Source: Hyphomicrobium sp. (GTDB lineage Bacteria > Pseudomonadota > Alphaproteobacteria > Rhizobiales > Hyphomicrobiaceae). From it: a stretch of 64,000 nucleotides of DNA. Shown in pieces: positions 8,037 through 16,990 of this stretch. Each line of letters begins with the position of its first letter. Position 1 is the stretch's first letter. The DNA is taken from NCBI GenBank assembly GCA_019751875.1, contig JAIEMV010000004.1:62001-126000 (forward strand), in the 5' to 3' direction. Under the pieces are notes generated by a model. That model was not told the DNA's origin. It did not search any database and worked only from the letters and a program-made list of their open reading frames with translations. The translations under genes and the position numbers were made by a program.

Positions 8037-8561
8037 TTATTGCGCCATGCGCGCTCGGCCTTCGGGGCTGTCGTGCGCAACTCTGGCTAGAAACGCGAGC
8101 GTGACCGGTTCAATGTGCTCATCCACCCAGCGAGCCATGTTCTCTTCTTCGGTCAAAGACGAGCGGAGAAGAGTTTCGGCGTGCTGTGTGCCCACACGAC
8201 CGCACATTGCGATCAGGGATTTATAGGTGCCGATCTCGAAGTTCTCGAACATGTTGTTTGCAAGCATGTTCTTTATGATTTCATCTGACGACGCAGCGTG
8301 CATCATCGCCGAGACATTTCCCATCATCGAGAGAGCCGTGTCTTTCACAGTCGATGAGCTTTCGCCCATTTCCTTCAGAACACTTTCCAGTCGTTCAAGC
8401 TGACTCGTCGTCTCTACCAAGTGCTGCTGCAGGCGAGTGCGCAGTTCGGGATAATCGTGCGTGCGATCAATCTGTCGCTCCATCAGTTCTCGCGCTTGCA
8501 TTTCCATTGCGTGCGCGTTGCGCAGGCCCGTGACGAAGAAATCGCGTTCGCTTTCCGCCAT
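8037..8561 (-). CDS. DUF892 ferritin-like protein, second copy
   Basis: This 174-residue helical protein belongs to the YciE/DUF892 family but is diverged from the copy at 4675. The family landmarks are 'DFFVTGLRNAHAMEMQA', 'LQQHLVETTSQLERLESVL', and 'NFEIGTYKSLIAMC' with the Glu expected in the metal site. A perfect EcfG promoter lies upstream on the same strand at 8595-8619, so it probably belongs to the general stress regulon. The next gene downstream on this strand is the DJ-1/PfpI gene, 100 nt away. Confidence 0.85.
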   Translation of the reverse strand: MAESERDFFVTGLRNAHAMEMQARELMERQIDRTHDYPELRTRLQQHLVETTSQLERLESVLKEMGESSSTVKDTALSMMGNVSAMMHAASSDEIIKNMLANNMFENFEIGTYKSLIAMCGRVGTQHAETLLRSSLTEEENMARWVDEHIEPVTLAFLARVAHDSPEGRARMAQ

Positions 8562-8594
8562 GTCGGTCTCCCAGTGTTGCGGTTGAGGCGGCTC

Positions 8595-8619
8595 AACGCC
8601 CTCATTCCCGGCTTGTTCC
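8595..8619 (-). promoter_or_regulatory. EcfG-type general stress promoter
   Basis: On the minus strand GGAAC (8615-8619), 16 nt and CGTT (8595-8598) precede the DUF892 gene by 33 nt, exactly as for the DUF2383 gene at 4091. Confidence 0.6.
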
Positions 8620-8772
8620 GCGGGAACGCAATCGGTCGCGCGTACTTTGGGCGGCGCCGCTTCGATTAAAGTTGCACTGAACCGGCGCTGGCAATTGTTT
8701 CGGCACGGCGAGATACTCGTCGGTGGCGCGGGTTTCGCCGCGGGGTGCCTGGCGTTCTCAAGCTCTTGACCG

Positions 8773-9132
8773 TTAGTCAGCAGGTATCAGCACGACGTCC
8801 GGATCCGCGAGCGGATCAGGCGCGGCAGGGACGCCGGGCCGCTCCACGACTTCCGGCGGCCCAACGGCAGGTGCCGGTGGGAGATAGCCAGGACGATAGC
8901 CTGTTTGTCCTCCCGGCTGATCGCTTGCGTCGATGCGCACCTCGGGGGCCGTCGGGACCCGCGCGAGAGGATCGTACTCCGCGGCGGGATCGGTTGGTTG
9001 ACTGGCTGACGGGGCGGGAAATTGATTGCGGGCATTGTTGGGATCATTCGGAGATCCGCCGGTTGACTGGGCCCCAGCATAATCAGGGCCCGCGACCAGA
9101 ACGGCGAAACATAGTGCCAATATACGTTTCAT
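8773..9132 (-). CDS. Secreted Pro-rich hypothetical protein
   Basis: This 119-residue protein starts with a clear signal peptide (MKRILALCFAVLVAG, cleavage near AGAQ) and continues as a low-complexity chain rich in Pro, Asp, Asn and Gly with no predicted folded core. The ATG follows AGGAGACG. It stands alone between convergent and divergent neighbours. No family was recognised; an intrinsically disordered periplasmic protein is most likely. Confidence 0.6.
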   Translation of the reverse strand: MKRILALCFAVLVAGPDYAGAQSTGGSPNDPNNARNQFPAPSASQPTDPAAEYDPLARVPTAPEVRIDASDQPGGQTGYRPGYLPPAPAVGPPEVVERPGVPAAPDPLADPDVVLIPAD

Positions 9133-9343
9133 GACAAACGTCTCCTGTACCTACACGAGTGAAGACGCGCATAGGCAAGCTCGAGTTCCGAACCTTCAGC
9201 GGACTTTAGAACCTTGTCCCGGCCGTGCGATGCCGCGAGACATTGTTGCCTCTATTTTCGCAAATGCCTATTGCATCGCCCTGCCGATCGGTCATTCCGA
9301 TTTGCAGGCACGGCTTAAATGAGCGGAAGCTCTCGAGGGGAAT

Positions 9344-9616
9344 GTGAAAATCGGGAGACTTGCCGCCATGCCGCGTGTCGGCCTTGCTATCCTCATAATA
9401 GCACTCGCAGGGACAGCCCCAGCGCTCGCGACTTCTGAACAAACCAGTGAGACTCGAGAGGGCGTGCCCATAAACTCGCAAGGGTCTCAGTCGGCCTCGG
9501 AGGAGAGCGCCGGACTGCAGTACGTTCGATCCGATTGCGATGTGCGGCGGCCAAGCTGCCGCCGCTGGCGTGCTCTAGCCGGAGATCGGTTGGAGAAATC
9601 CAAGGGCGCAGACTGA
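9344..9616 (+). CDS. Small secreted hypothetical protein
   Basis: A 90-residue frame begins at GTG 9344 after GAGGGGA. It shows a basic N-terminus, a hydrophobic stretch (VGLAILIIALAGTAPALA) and a likely signal cleavage near residue 30. The rest is polar with two Cys residues in a DCDVRRPSC segment. An internal ATG at 9368 is an alternative start. A strong hairpin follows at 9669. No family was recognised. Confidence 0.5.
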   Translation: MKIGRLAAMPRVGLAILIIALAGTAPALATSEQTSETREGVPINSQGSQSASEESAGLQYVRSDCDVRRPSCRRWRALAGDRLEKSKGAD

Positions 9617-9668
9617 GCCCCACACCCCCATCGACGTCTCTGCCTGCGCGTCACAGGCCACGCAGAAA

Positions 9669-9709
9669 CAATAGAGCGCAGCATGCCGCCATGCTGCGCC
9701 TATTGTTTT
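9669..9709. terminator. Bidirectional terminator
   Basis: CAATAG plus GCGCAGCATG pairs with CATGCTGCGC plus CTATTG across a CCGC loop, with a T run on the plus side and an A-rich run on the other. It separates the convergent genes ending at 9616 and 9727. Confidence 0.7.
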
Positions 9710-9726
9710 ACGACCTCGGACGAGCC

Positions 9727-11121
9727 TTACTTCGATGTCTGCACAACGACTGGTGGCTTCCAGGTGCCGTCGAGCGCGGCCTGCTGCGGCAGATAGAGCC
9801 GCATCACCATGTAAACGGGTCCGTTGGGCGCCGGCAGCCAGTTGCTTTCCTTATCCGATCCCGGTGAAGCGTTCTGCACATAGATCGTCACCGAGCCATC
9901 CGGATTGGTTTTCATATTCGTCAGCATCGGTGAGTTGATCAGATAGCGATTAATCGGATTGTCGATCAGAAGCTGGGTCTTGCCGTCGTACATGGTGACG
10001 GACCAGAACGCGTTGACGGGAGGGAAGCCGCCCGATGGGAAGGTGATCGTGTAATTGTGTTTGCTGCCGTCGAGCTTCTCGCCCTTATCGTCCGCGGCTG
10101 CAAACGGATAGAGCGCTTCGACCGCATCGTTGCCATAGATGCCGGCAAGAGCGGCTGCGGCGCGCAGCGTATAATCGCCATTGTAGAAGGCTCGATCGCC
10201 AAACGGCTTGGATATCTGCCAGCCGTTCTCACGTTTTCCGATCTCATTGCGGCGCTTCTGGATCGCCTCGAAGCCCTCCTTGATACCCAACTCCGTTGCG
10301 ACCTTGCCTTCACCCACCGCGGGCATGGTGAAAGGCTTGCCGGGCACGATGCCGATCGTCGCGAACTTCGCCCGTAAATCTTTCTCGGCAGGCACCTCGG
10401 GGGCGAACTGCAAAAGGAAGTTCAAGTAGTCGAATGCCTTCAGCTTGAATGCGTCGTCCGTGAATTTGGGGAAGTCGATCGGCGGGGCCGGGGGCGGCGC
10501 GGGCTGGCCTAGAAACATCGACAGCGGCATGACCTTGTAGCCGGCTTGGATCTTCTTGACGTTGTCAATGTCGGCTGGATTGAAGAGCTGAGTTCTAAAG
10601 ATGACGAGGCCAAATTGCGTTTCTGAACTGAAAGTCTTTGCAATGCCTGCAGGCTTGTCGCCACTCCAACCGGGGCCAGCGATCATATAGCATCCCGCGC
10701 CGTTTCCCGTGGCTCGCGTTCCGACGTAGCCGTAGTTGAAGGCATACGTGTCGGTCAGCTGCACCGAGTAATACCGGCCCTTCTCGATCTCGGGCACACA
10801 GAACACGATCGGCTCTGCCCGCAGATCGAGCTGGATCATCGAATACGGCGTATCGCTATTCGGCGTGACGATCGCCGTATCTTTTGGCGTGAAGACATGC
10901 GCGGTGTTGTGAATCTGATTGAAGCCGCCCTTGTACTGCGATGACGTTTTGTCGACGCTGAACTGGTACATCGCCTTATAACCGGCGATCATCGGAAAGG
11001 CATAAATGTAGGCTTCCTTGGCGGTTTCGTAGGCTTCGAGACGCTTTTGCGCCTGCGCCTGCGGCACGGCCGACAAAACGGCAAGGGCAAAGGCCCCCGC
11101 AACCGCTGATCTCAATTTCAT
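9727..11121 (-). CDS. DUF1254/DUF1214 secreted protein
   Basis: This 464-residue protein has a signal peptide (cleavage near AQAQ, residue 25). A DUF1254 domain follows with the hallmark 'AYIYAFPMI' start, 'VTPNSDTPYSMIQLDLRAEP' and 'GRYYSVQLTDTYAFNYGYVG'. The C-terminal DUF1214 domain shows 'AFWSVTMYDG' and 'NWLPAPNGPVYMVMRLYLP'. The two-domain family is frequent in soil and marine proteobacteria, and its reaction is unknown. It is transcribed alone, with a bidirectional terminator after it. Confidence 0.88.
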   Translation of the reverse strand: MKLRSAVAGAFALAVLSAVPQAQAQKRLEAYETAKEAYIYAFPMIAGYKAMYQFSVDKTSSQYKGGFNQIHNTAHVFTPKDTAIVTPNSDTPYSMIQLDLRAEPIVFCVPEIEKGRYYSVQLTDTYAFNYGYVGTRATGNGAGCYMIAGPGWSGDKPAGIAKTFSSETQFGLVIFRTQLFNPADIDNVKKIQAGYKVMPLSMFLGQPAPPPAPPIDFPKFTDDAFKLKAFDYLNFLLQFAPEVPAEKDLRAKFATIGIVPGKPFTMPAVGEGKVATELGIKEGFEAIQKRRNEIGKRENGWQISKPFGDRAFYNGDYTLRAAAALAGIYGNDAVEALYPFAAADDKGEKLDGSKHNYTITFPSGGFPPVNAFWSVTMYDGKTQLLIDNPINRYLINSPMLTNMKTNPDGSVTIYVQNASPGSDKESNWLPAPNGPVYMVMRLYLPQQAALDGTWKPPVVVQTSK

Positions 11122-11293
11122 GGTGCCACCTCAATACTCAATCAAACCAATGCAGCGTCACGGCAATACGCATGCGCATCCGTGCGAGCCAGCATAGATC
11201 AGTACACCGAGTGGCGTCACTCGCTATTGAAACGTCGGTCCGAAAAGATTGACCTGCGACAGGGGGGGTGCGGGCCAGGCTCTCTGATACGGC

Positions 11294-11947
11294 CTACTGA
11301 TCGCCTTCCGCTATGACTGCGGGTCCCATTGAAGGCGGCGCGGTGAGAGCGGCCATAACTGCCGGGGGAATCAAGACCTTGTCGATGACGTGAATGATCC
11401 CGTCGGAGGCGGTTTCGGAGCGTAAGATCTTGGCGCCGGCGATGTCGATTTCGCCGGTCTTCCTGCGCTTGTTGATCTCGATTGCCGAGCCTTCGATGGC
11501 CGAGATCGTGTAGTTGCGGACTTTGGCCTTCAGGAGCCGATCGGTCGAGTAGAGCCCGGGGACGGCGTGGTAAAGAAGCAAGTCGGTCAACAGCGCGCGG
11601 TTTTCCGGCGCCAGCAGCCTGTCGCGAATATCCTGTGGCAAGGCATTGAAGGCTTCATCCGACGGGGCAAGCAACGTCAGCGGCCCGACATCCACCTCGG
11701 GGTCGTCAAGGCCGGCGAGCTTTGTCGCTTCCGTCATCTTCACCAGCATGCCCGTGGCGGCCGCGGCTTCTTTGAGGGTCATCACCTTGGGGGCCACAGC
11801 GGGAGCGGCTGCGTGTTGCTGTGCGCCGTCAATGCAAGGTGAGAGTGGCGCTGCTATCTCGTTGGCGCTTGCCGCCAATGGTGTCATCACCGCTGCAAAT
11901 GAAACAATCGCGACCAGAGACCGGCCCGCCTCAGCCACACCGCGCAT
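11294..11947 (-). CDS. Secreted fasciclin-domain protein
   Basis: This 217-residue protein has a signal peptide (cleavage near ASANE) and one fasciclin (FAS1) domain: 'DVGPLTLLAPSDEAFNALP' is the H1 motif, 'LLTDLLLYHAVPG' follows, and the C-terminal 'ASDGIIHVIDKVLIPP' is the H2 motif. FAS1 domains mediate adhesion or carbohydrate and protein binding outside the cell. ATG 11947 was selected because GGGGGACG precedes it; an in-frame start 18 codons earlier would bury the signal peptide. It is a single gene. Confidence 0.88.
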   Translation of the reverse strand: MRGVAEAGRSLVAIVSFAAVMTPLAASANEIAAPLSPCIDGAQQHAAAPAVAPKVMTLKEAAAATGMLVKMTEATKLAGLDDPEVDVGPLTLLAPSDEAFNALPQDIRDRLLAPENRALLTDLLLYHAVPGLYSTDRLLKAKVRNYTISAIEGSAIEINKRRKTGEIDIAGAKILRSETASDGIIHVIDKVLIPPAVMAALTAPPSMGPAVIAEGDQ

Positions 11948-12038
11948 GTCACGTCCCCCAAAGATCAGACGAGGCCAATGCGTCTGTTCGCATCGGCTCA
12001 CCGTTGCGCGCTCAACGTCTCAGTATTCGAGCGTGCTT

Positions 12039-12608
12039 TCAACTGCGAAAATCGGAAAGCGTGAGGATAGGCACGAATTTCAATCCCGCGTGGCGAAACG
12101 CATCCGCTGCACCGTCGAGACGATCGACGATGGTGAGCACGCGCACGATATTCGCGCCTTCCGCTTCCAGCGCCTTGGCTGCCTTGAGCGCCGAGCCGCC
12201 GGTGGTCGTCACGTCCTCCACGATGACCACGCGCTTGTCCTTCATCGTGTCGCCGCGGACCAGGCCTTCGACGAGGGATTGCGTGCCGTGTTCCTTCGCC
12301 TGCTTCCTGACGAAGAATGCGCCGACGGGGCGGTTCTGAACGTGACTCACCGCGGCGATCGCCGAGGCGATCGGCACCGCGCCCATCTCGAGACCGCCGA
12401 CGAGATCGGCGTTATCGGCGGCGATCGCGTCCAGCATCAATTCGGCGATGAGGGCTGCGCCTTCCGGGTCGAGCATCGTCGGCTTCATGTTGAAGTAGAA
12501 GGTCGACGTCTTGCCCGAGGCGAGCTTCATCTCCGGGCCTTCCTGGAACGACCGCTGCTTCACGATCTCGACGAGGCGGGCGCGTTTGTCGGTGGCGGTG
12601 GCGGTCAT
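12039..12608 (-). CDS. pyrE: Orotate phosphoribosyltransferase
   Basis: This 189-residue cytosolic enzyme makes orotidine 5'-phosphate from orotate and PRPP, the fifth step of UMP synthesis. The PRPP-binding motif VVIVEDVTTTGGS spans about 117-129, and the flexible catalytic loop with FFVRKQAKEHG is near 98-108. Length and domain layout are those of a standalone bacterial PyrE. ATG 12608 follows AAGGACCC. It is divergent from the redoxin gene, and no other pyrimidine genes are close. Confidence 0.93.
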   Translation of the reverse strand: MTATATDKRARLVEIVKQRSFQEGPEMKLASGKTSTFYFNMKPTMLDPEGAALIAELMLDAIAADNADLVGGLEMGAVPIASAIAAVSHVQNRPVGAFFVRKQAKEHGTQSLVEGLVRGDTMKDKRVVIVEDVTTTGGSALKAAKALEAEGANIVRVLTIVDRLDGAADAFRHAGLKFVPILTLSDFRS

Positions 12609-12787
12609 GTCGGGTCCTTCAGGCAGGCGGTTCGGGTCGCCTCCCGTCGCGCGCAGACGCCGCCGTGTCAAGGTTTGCACCGCCAGGGTGGGGCAAAAGC
12701 GTCGAGACGCTGACGGCGGCATCGCGTTCCCGTATAAAGAGCCGGTGCGCAGCCGTATGGGCGCGCGCCTTTCGAGGACCCCTTCCC

Positions 12788-13435
12788 ATGTTCGATCCCC
12801 AGAACCCGCCCGAGCTCGAAGCCTCGACGTGGCTCAACGCCCCCGAACCGCGCCCGCTCGAGAGCCTCAAGGGCCGCGTCGTCGTGCTGACCGCCTTCCA
12901 GACCCATTGCCCCGGTTCGCTGAAGCATGGCCTACCGCAGGCGGAGCGCATGGCGCAGGGCTTCTCCGACGACGAGGTTGTCGTGATCGGGCTCAACACC
13001 GCGTTCGAAGAGCCCGAGACGCAGACCGCGGAGAAGCTCGCCGCCTTTCTCACCGAGCAGGGCCTCACCTTCCCGGTCGCCAAGGATGCCATCAACGGCG
13101 GGTCCCTCCCCGCGACCATGACGGCCTACGAGATCCAGGGCACGCCGACGACGCTGATCTTCGACCGCCAGGGCCGCCTGCGCCGTCATTACCTCGGCCG
13201 CGTGGACGACCTCCGCTTGGCCGCCGAAGTGATGGCCTTCTGCATGGAAGCGCCGAACGCACCCGTCGAGCAGTCGATGGCGGTGGAACGCCGTCTCGCC
13301 GCCGCGCTCGTCGATCCCGACGCGCATGCTCATTCCCACGAAGGCGGCTGCTGCGGTGGCCACGGCCATTCGCACGACCATGATCACAGCCATGATCACG
13401 CCCATACCGAAGGCGGCGGCTGCTGTAAGCATTGA
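12788..13435 (+). CDS. Redoxin-family protein with His/Cys-rich metal tail
   Basis: The 215-residue protein has a thioredoxin-like (AhpC/TSA or TlpA-type) domain over about 1-165, including 'VVVLTAFQTHCPGSL' with a single active-site-region Cys, 'VVIGLNTAFE', the cis-Pro segment 'IQGTPTTLIFDRQGRLR' and 'YLGRV'. There is no CXXC pair. The last 36 residues alternate His, Asp and Gly and include two CC pairs, resembling the metal-binding tails of SlyD or HypB. ATG 12788 follows GAGGA. It may couple redox sensing to Ni, Zn or Cu binding; the substrate is unknown. Confidence 0.75.
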   Translation: MFDPQNPPELEASTWLNAPEPRPLESLKGRVVVLTAFQTHCPGSLKHGLPQAERMAQGFSDDEVVVIGLNTAFEEPETQTAEKLAAFLTEQGLTFPVAKDAINGGSLPATMTAYEIQGTPTTLIFDRQGRLRRHYLGRVDDLRLAAEVMAFCMEAPNAPVEQSMAVERRLAAALVDPDAHAHSHEGGCCGGHGHSHDHDHSHDHAHTEGGGCCKH

Positions 13436-13441
13436 CTTTGC

Positions 13442-13510
13442 CCCACGCTCGGTAAGCCGGCGTGGGCGCGTTTTTGTTTGGCCCCACCCTCGGCAAGCCG
13501 GCGTGGGCGC
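13442..13510 (+). terminator. Terminator hairpin and degenerate second copy
   Basis: CCCACGC (13442-13448) pairs with GCGTGGG (13460-13466) and is followed by CGCGTTTTTG, ending the redoxin transcript. A near-identical unit with a one-base stem change (13482-13508) follows directly, forming a short direct repeat. Confidence 0.6.
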
Positions 13511-13560
13511 TGACCTCACTCCTCCTGAAGCTCTGTGCGGGAGCTGACGCATTCGCCCTA

Positions 13561-13680
13561 GTCCCCTCTCCCCGTTCTCACGGGGAGAGGGTTAGGGTGA
13601 GGGGCAGCATCCGCACGAACAAGCAGCTGCCCCTCACCCCAACCCTCTCCCCATCGCAAGAGCGATGGGGAGAGGGGGTT
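13561..13680. repeat. Paired REP-like palindromes (CCCTCTCC family)
   Basis: Two hairpins, CCTCTCCCCGT/ACGGGGAGAGG (13565-13590) and a 14-bp stem (13643-13656 with 13663-13676), are linked by mutually complementary arms (GTTAGGGTGAGGGGCAGC and its partner). The whole is an inverted pair like a BIME. A third member occurs at 17321-17352. Confidence 0.7.
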
Positions 13681-13747
13681 GCCATGCCTTCCTGCCGCCC
13701 TGCGAATCGCGTGACTGTCCCCCGGTTGTATCGGCGAATCGGAGCGG

Positions 13748-14782
13748 ATGATGGCGGCGCGTTCAGCAAGCAAGAAATCAGGCAAAGCGACAGGGACGGG
13801 TTCACCGCCGAAGCCATCCCTCAAAGCCGTCGCGACCGCGGCCCCTCAGCTCTCGCAACCTTCAGGCGAAAGCCCGCCCACCCAACACAGTGCCCGCGGT
13901 GGACAAGATCAACCGGCCAACATCGCCCTGGCAAATGTTGGCTACACAAAAAAAACAATAGCGCTCGTCTATGATTTCGACGGCACGCTGTCGCCGCGGC
14001 CGATGCAGGAATATTCGTTCCTGCCGCAGCTCGGCATCACGGCGGCCGACTTCTGGGCGGAGTGCACGCGCGTCGCCCGCGAGCGCCAGGCCGATCCGCT
14101 CATCACCTACATGCACCTCATGTACAAGAAGGCGAAGGAGAAGGGCCTCGTCGTCGATCGCGCGGCGCTGGTCGCGCAGGGCGCCTCCGTCGAACTCTAC
14201 CCCGGCGTCACGGACTGGTTCTCCGCCATCGGCGACTATGTTCGACTGCGCGCCGAGACGCCCGGCATCGAACTGCGCCACTACCTGATTTCCTCGGGCC
14301 TGACGGAGATCATCGAGGGCACGGTGATCGCGCCGCACTTCCACAACGTGTTCGCGAGCGAATACTGGTTCGAGCCCTACGAGACGCCGTTCCCCAAGCG
14401 CGTCATCACCGACACCGGCAAGACGCAATATCTCTTCCGCATCAACAAGGGCATCGAGGACTTAGGGGAGAGCATCAACCGCCACATGCCCGAGGCCGAG
14501 CGCCCGATCCCGTGGTCGAACATGATCTACTTCGGCGACGGGGAGACCGACGTTCCCTCGATGGCGTTGATGAAGAAATCGGGCGGCGCGGCCTTCGCGG
14601 TGCATAACCCGGACCACTCATCGAAGATGTGCGAGGAGCTCTTCCACGCCGGCCGCGTCGACTTCTACGCCGCCGCCGACTACCGCCGCGGCAGCGACCT
14701 CTTCAAGCGCACCTGCCTTCTCCTCGACCGCATCCTCGCCGACATCCGCGTGCGAGAAGAGGTTTGGGGGTTGGGGAGGTAA
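13748..14782 (+). CDS. HAD-superfamily hydrolase
   Basis: This 344-residue cytosolic protein contains a HAD phosphatase-type core: motif I YDFDGTLS with nucleophile Asp76 and acid/base Asp78, the Ser of 'YLISSGLTE' as motif II, and 'MIYFGDGETDVPSM' as motif IV. The first 65 residues are Ala, Pro and Ser-rich and probably unstructured, so a shorter form starting nearer the fold is possible; ATG 13748 follows GGAGCGG. The substrate cannot be inferred. The next gene starts two nt after its stop, suggesting co-transcription with an unrelated membrane protein. Confidence 0.8.
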   Translation: MMAARSASKKSGKATGTGSPPKPSLKAVATAAPQLSQPSGESPPTQHSARGGQDQPANIALANVGYTKKTIALVYDFDGTLSPRPMQEYSFLPQLGITAADFWAECTRVARERQADPLITYMHLMYKKAKEKGLVVDRAALVAQGASVELYPGVTDWFSAIGDYVRLRAETPGIELRHYLISSGLTEIIEGTVIAPHFHNVFASEYWFEPYETPFPKRVITDTGKTQYLFRINKGIEDLGESINRHMPEAERPIPWSNMIYFGDGETDVPSMALMKKSGGAAFAVHNPDHSSKMCEELFHAGRVDFYAAADYRRGSDLFKRTCLLLDRILADIRVREEVWGLGR

Positions 14783-14784
14783 TC

Positions 14785-15432
14785 ATGTCTCAACTCGAAA
14801 TTTTTGGCGTGATCAGCAGCGCGCTATCGATTACTTTGTCCGTCATAGCAATTTGGCTGTCATTGCACTTCTATGAACGAAGCAAAGAGTCTGAAAAGCA
14901 GCTCAGCAACTCGCTTGCCAAGATTGATGCTCAAACAGAGGCCCTACAGAAGGTCAATGCTAAGTGGATGGACAGGCTGACGAAATACGTAACGACGGAC
15001 ACTCCCGCTCAGCCGGACCCTTATTTTGCACAGGTAGTTGCGGTTTTAACTGAGCTACCCAACGCGATTACTACGCGCATGGCCAAGCCCGACGTGAATG
15101 ACGCTCAATCGCAACTGGTCGACGAACTGTTGTCGAGCTACATAGCTATTTATCATTATGCAGCTTTGACGAATTTTTGGGCGCAATTCTATTTGCCCAG
15201 CGCTGCCGAATACGACGCAGAGAATTCTTTCCATGGCTTGACTAAACGTGTTGTCGATAGCAGTTTTCAAGACTTCAACCATATTGCGAAGCTACTACAG
15301 CAAGCTGATCAGAAAAGATTGAACCGCAATCCGCTTGTCCACCTATTGGACGATACTCTTACAGAGTGGCGAGACTCCGTACGATCTTCTTCCGACGTTT
15401 ACATTCATCGGGCTAGCGCTAGCCACACTTAG
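14785..15432 (+). CDS. Single-TM membrane-anchored hypothetical protein
   Basis: This 215-residue protein has one N-terminal transmembrane helix (about 8-28), a charged coiled-coil segment (SKESEKQLSNSLAKIDAQTE) and a helical cytoplasmic domain with several aromatic residues. No catalytic motif or family was recognised. Base composition is markedly more AT-rich than in the HAD gene before it, from which it is separated by two nt with GGGGAGG as ribosome site. With the next two genes it forms an accessory patch of membrane proteins that may have been acquired horizontally. Confidence 0.65.
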   Translation: MSQLEIFGVISSALSITLSVIAIWLSLHFYERSKESEKQLSNSLAKIDAQTEALQKVNAKWMDRLTKYVTTDTPAQPDPYFAQVVAVLTELPNAITTRMAKPDVNDAQSQLVDELLSSYIAIYHYAALTNFWAQFYLPSAAEYDAENSFHGLTKRVVDSSFQDFNHIAKLLQQADQKRLNRNPLVHLLDDTLTEWRDSVRSSSDVYIHRASASHT

Positions 15433-15544
15433 TTCTGAACAAATTCGCCGTTGGCTAACCGTCAATTCAACGGTGGAGTGGGCAAGAATCGTCTAGTCCT
15501 TTTACGGTCGCGTCTCGTGCTAGCGTTGCGGCCGGATAGGCACA

Positions 15545-15793
15545 ATGATCGGCTTCCTTACAGTTTTTGCGGCCGCGCTAAGCGGCTATGCAGACATCGG
15601 TGTTTGGGCGATCGCTGCCTCAGCGCTAGCCCTCGCCGCTCTCTCACAGGCCGAATACGGCTTCCTCTATAAGCGCGCTCGTGAGGGTGGGCACGTTGAT
15701 GCGGCTCAGTCGACGGCGATGCACAGCCTAGCTAACGCACTGCTAGCATCTGGCGGCGCTTACGTTGCGGGCTTAGCCTTGCGCCTATTATGA
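15545..15793 (+). CDS. Small two-helix membrane protein
   Basis: The 82-residue product has two hydrophobic helices (about 2-34, 'IGVWAIAASALALAALS', and 61-82) separated by a charged segment (EYGFLYKRAREGGHVDAAQ). It ends by overlapping the convergent gene at 15788 by 6 nt. The upstream ribosome site is weak. No family was recognised. Confidence 0.55.
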   Translation: MIGFLTVFAAALSGYADIGVWAIAASALALAALSQAEYGFLYKRAREGGHVDAAQSTAMHSLANALLASGGAYVAGLALRLL

Positions 15794-16990
15794 GCGCTGA
15801 ACGAGCCAATGGTTTTGGTAGTCGCCCTTTTTCGCGGCCTTCACGAGAGCTAGCCCTTCGTTAGCAGCGCGCCGAAGCTTGGACCTTTCGCGCCTCCTCC
15901 ATTGACGCGGCAAGGGCTGCCTAAGCGCGATTTCGTAGCAGACTTCAGCGTTCGTCAGTTCCTGACGTTCGATCACCACGAAACTGTTTGTGTTCGCGAA
16001 GAACGCTGTCAAATAATGAAGATCGCCTTGTTCAATCAAGTCCCAGTCCTGGTATGGCGCAAAATTCAATCTGATGTCTTGCGCGGATGCTCCGCTTCCT
16101 CGGCGAACTAGGTTCCACGCTGCCATTGGCACTGTGAAAGTCGTTCTTCCATCCGAGCCGACATGTCTCGTTGGCGCCACTATTGATTCAGCTTGAAAAC
16201 GTTTTGCTCGCGCTTGAATGAGCCGTTGCGATCGGTAGTCGCCCTCACCAGAGGCAATCCGTTCAAGCTCCTTATAGGCGATGAGGGCCTGCCCGAAATG
16301 CCCCATCAATCTCAACTGGTGCGCTTCATACTCCTTAGCCTTGCTGTTCTGTTCGTGACCCGGAACCTGTAACGCCGAACGAAAAGCCATCAGCGCCGCG
16401 TGCGAGTTGGCTTCCTGGAGCGATGTTCGTCGCGTCGAAGCCGCGATTGCACCACGCAGAACGTGGGCGGATGCGAGTTGAGTTCGCAGGGACGAAAGCA
16501 TGTCGTCGCCGGCTTTCAGTCGGCTCTCAATCTTTTCAATCGCACGATTCAACTGCCACTGCGCGCTGAGTTCGACGGCTGCGCTAGCGGGTGCGTATCC
16601 CCATCGCCGTTCCCGCAAGACAGACCTGAGTTCTGGAGCAGAGAATAAGGGAAGTGCGGGGACAGGCTGGCGCGGGCCAGGGCGCTCAAGAGAGCGAAGC
16701 ACATCGTCTTGCGCCCGCTTCAGTCGCCCATCACTCTTTTGGAGATACTTCTCGAGGCGCTCGTGGAGTGTCCGTTCTCGATACAGCCACCATCGGTAGA
16801 ACCCGAAGGAAAAGCCTGCTAGTGCAATCACCTTCTCGCCGTGATCTCGGAGAACTCCGGCAATCCAACCGACGATGCCAGCCGATTTATCGCCTAACTG
16901 ACCTAACGTTTTCGCCAACACCCCCGCTGCAAAATCATTGTCCTTGACGAGCTCAAATAACTCGCACGCGATATTGCTGTCGCACTCCAT
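15788..16990 (-). CDS. Membrane-anchored helical-repeat hypothetical protein
   Basis: This 400-residue protein has one transmembrane helix near residues 55-75 (VIALAGFSFGFYRWWLY) and a long cytoplasmic part rich in Ala, Arg and Leu helices, including TPR-like pairs ('RLMGHFGQALIAYKELERIA', 'NAEVCYEIALRQPLP'). ATG 16990 has GGGGGC upstream; an in-frame GTG at 17023 is an alternative. No enzymatic motif is visible. A role as a scaffold or sensor is possible but unsupported. It belongs to the accessory patch between the HAD gene and the repeat cluster. Confidence 0.6.
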   Translation of the reverse strand: MECDSNIACELFELVKDNDFAAGVLAKTLGQLGDKSAGIVGWIAGVLRDHGEKVIALAGFSFGFYRWWLYRERTLHERLEKYLQKSDGRLKRAQDDVLRSLERPGPRQPVPALPLFSAPELRSVLRERRWGYAPASAAVELSAQWQLNRAIEKIESRLKAGDDMLSSLRTQLASAHVLRGAIAASTRRTSLQEANSHAALMAFRSALQVPGHEQNSKAKEYEAHQLRLMGHFGQALIAYKELERIASGEGDYRSQRLIQARAKRFQAESIVAPTRHVGSDGRTTFTVPMAAWNLVRRGSGASAQDIRLNFAPYQDWDLIEQGDLHYLTAFFANTNSFVVIERQELTNAEVCYEIALRQPLPRQWRRRERSKLRRAANEGLALVKAAKKGDYQNHWLVQRS

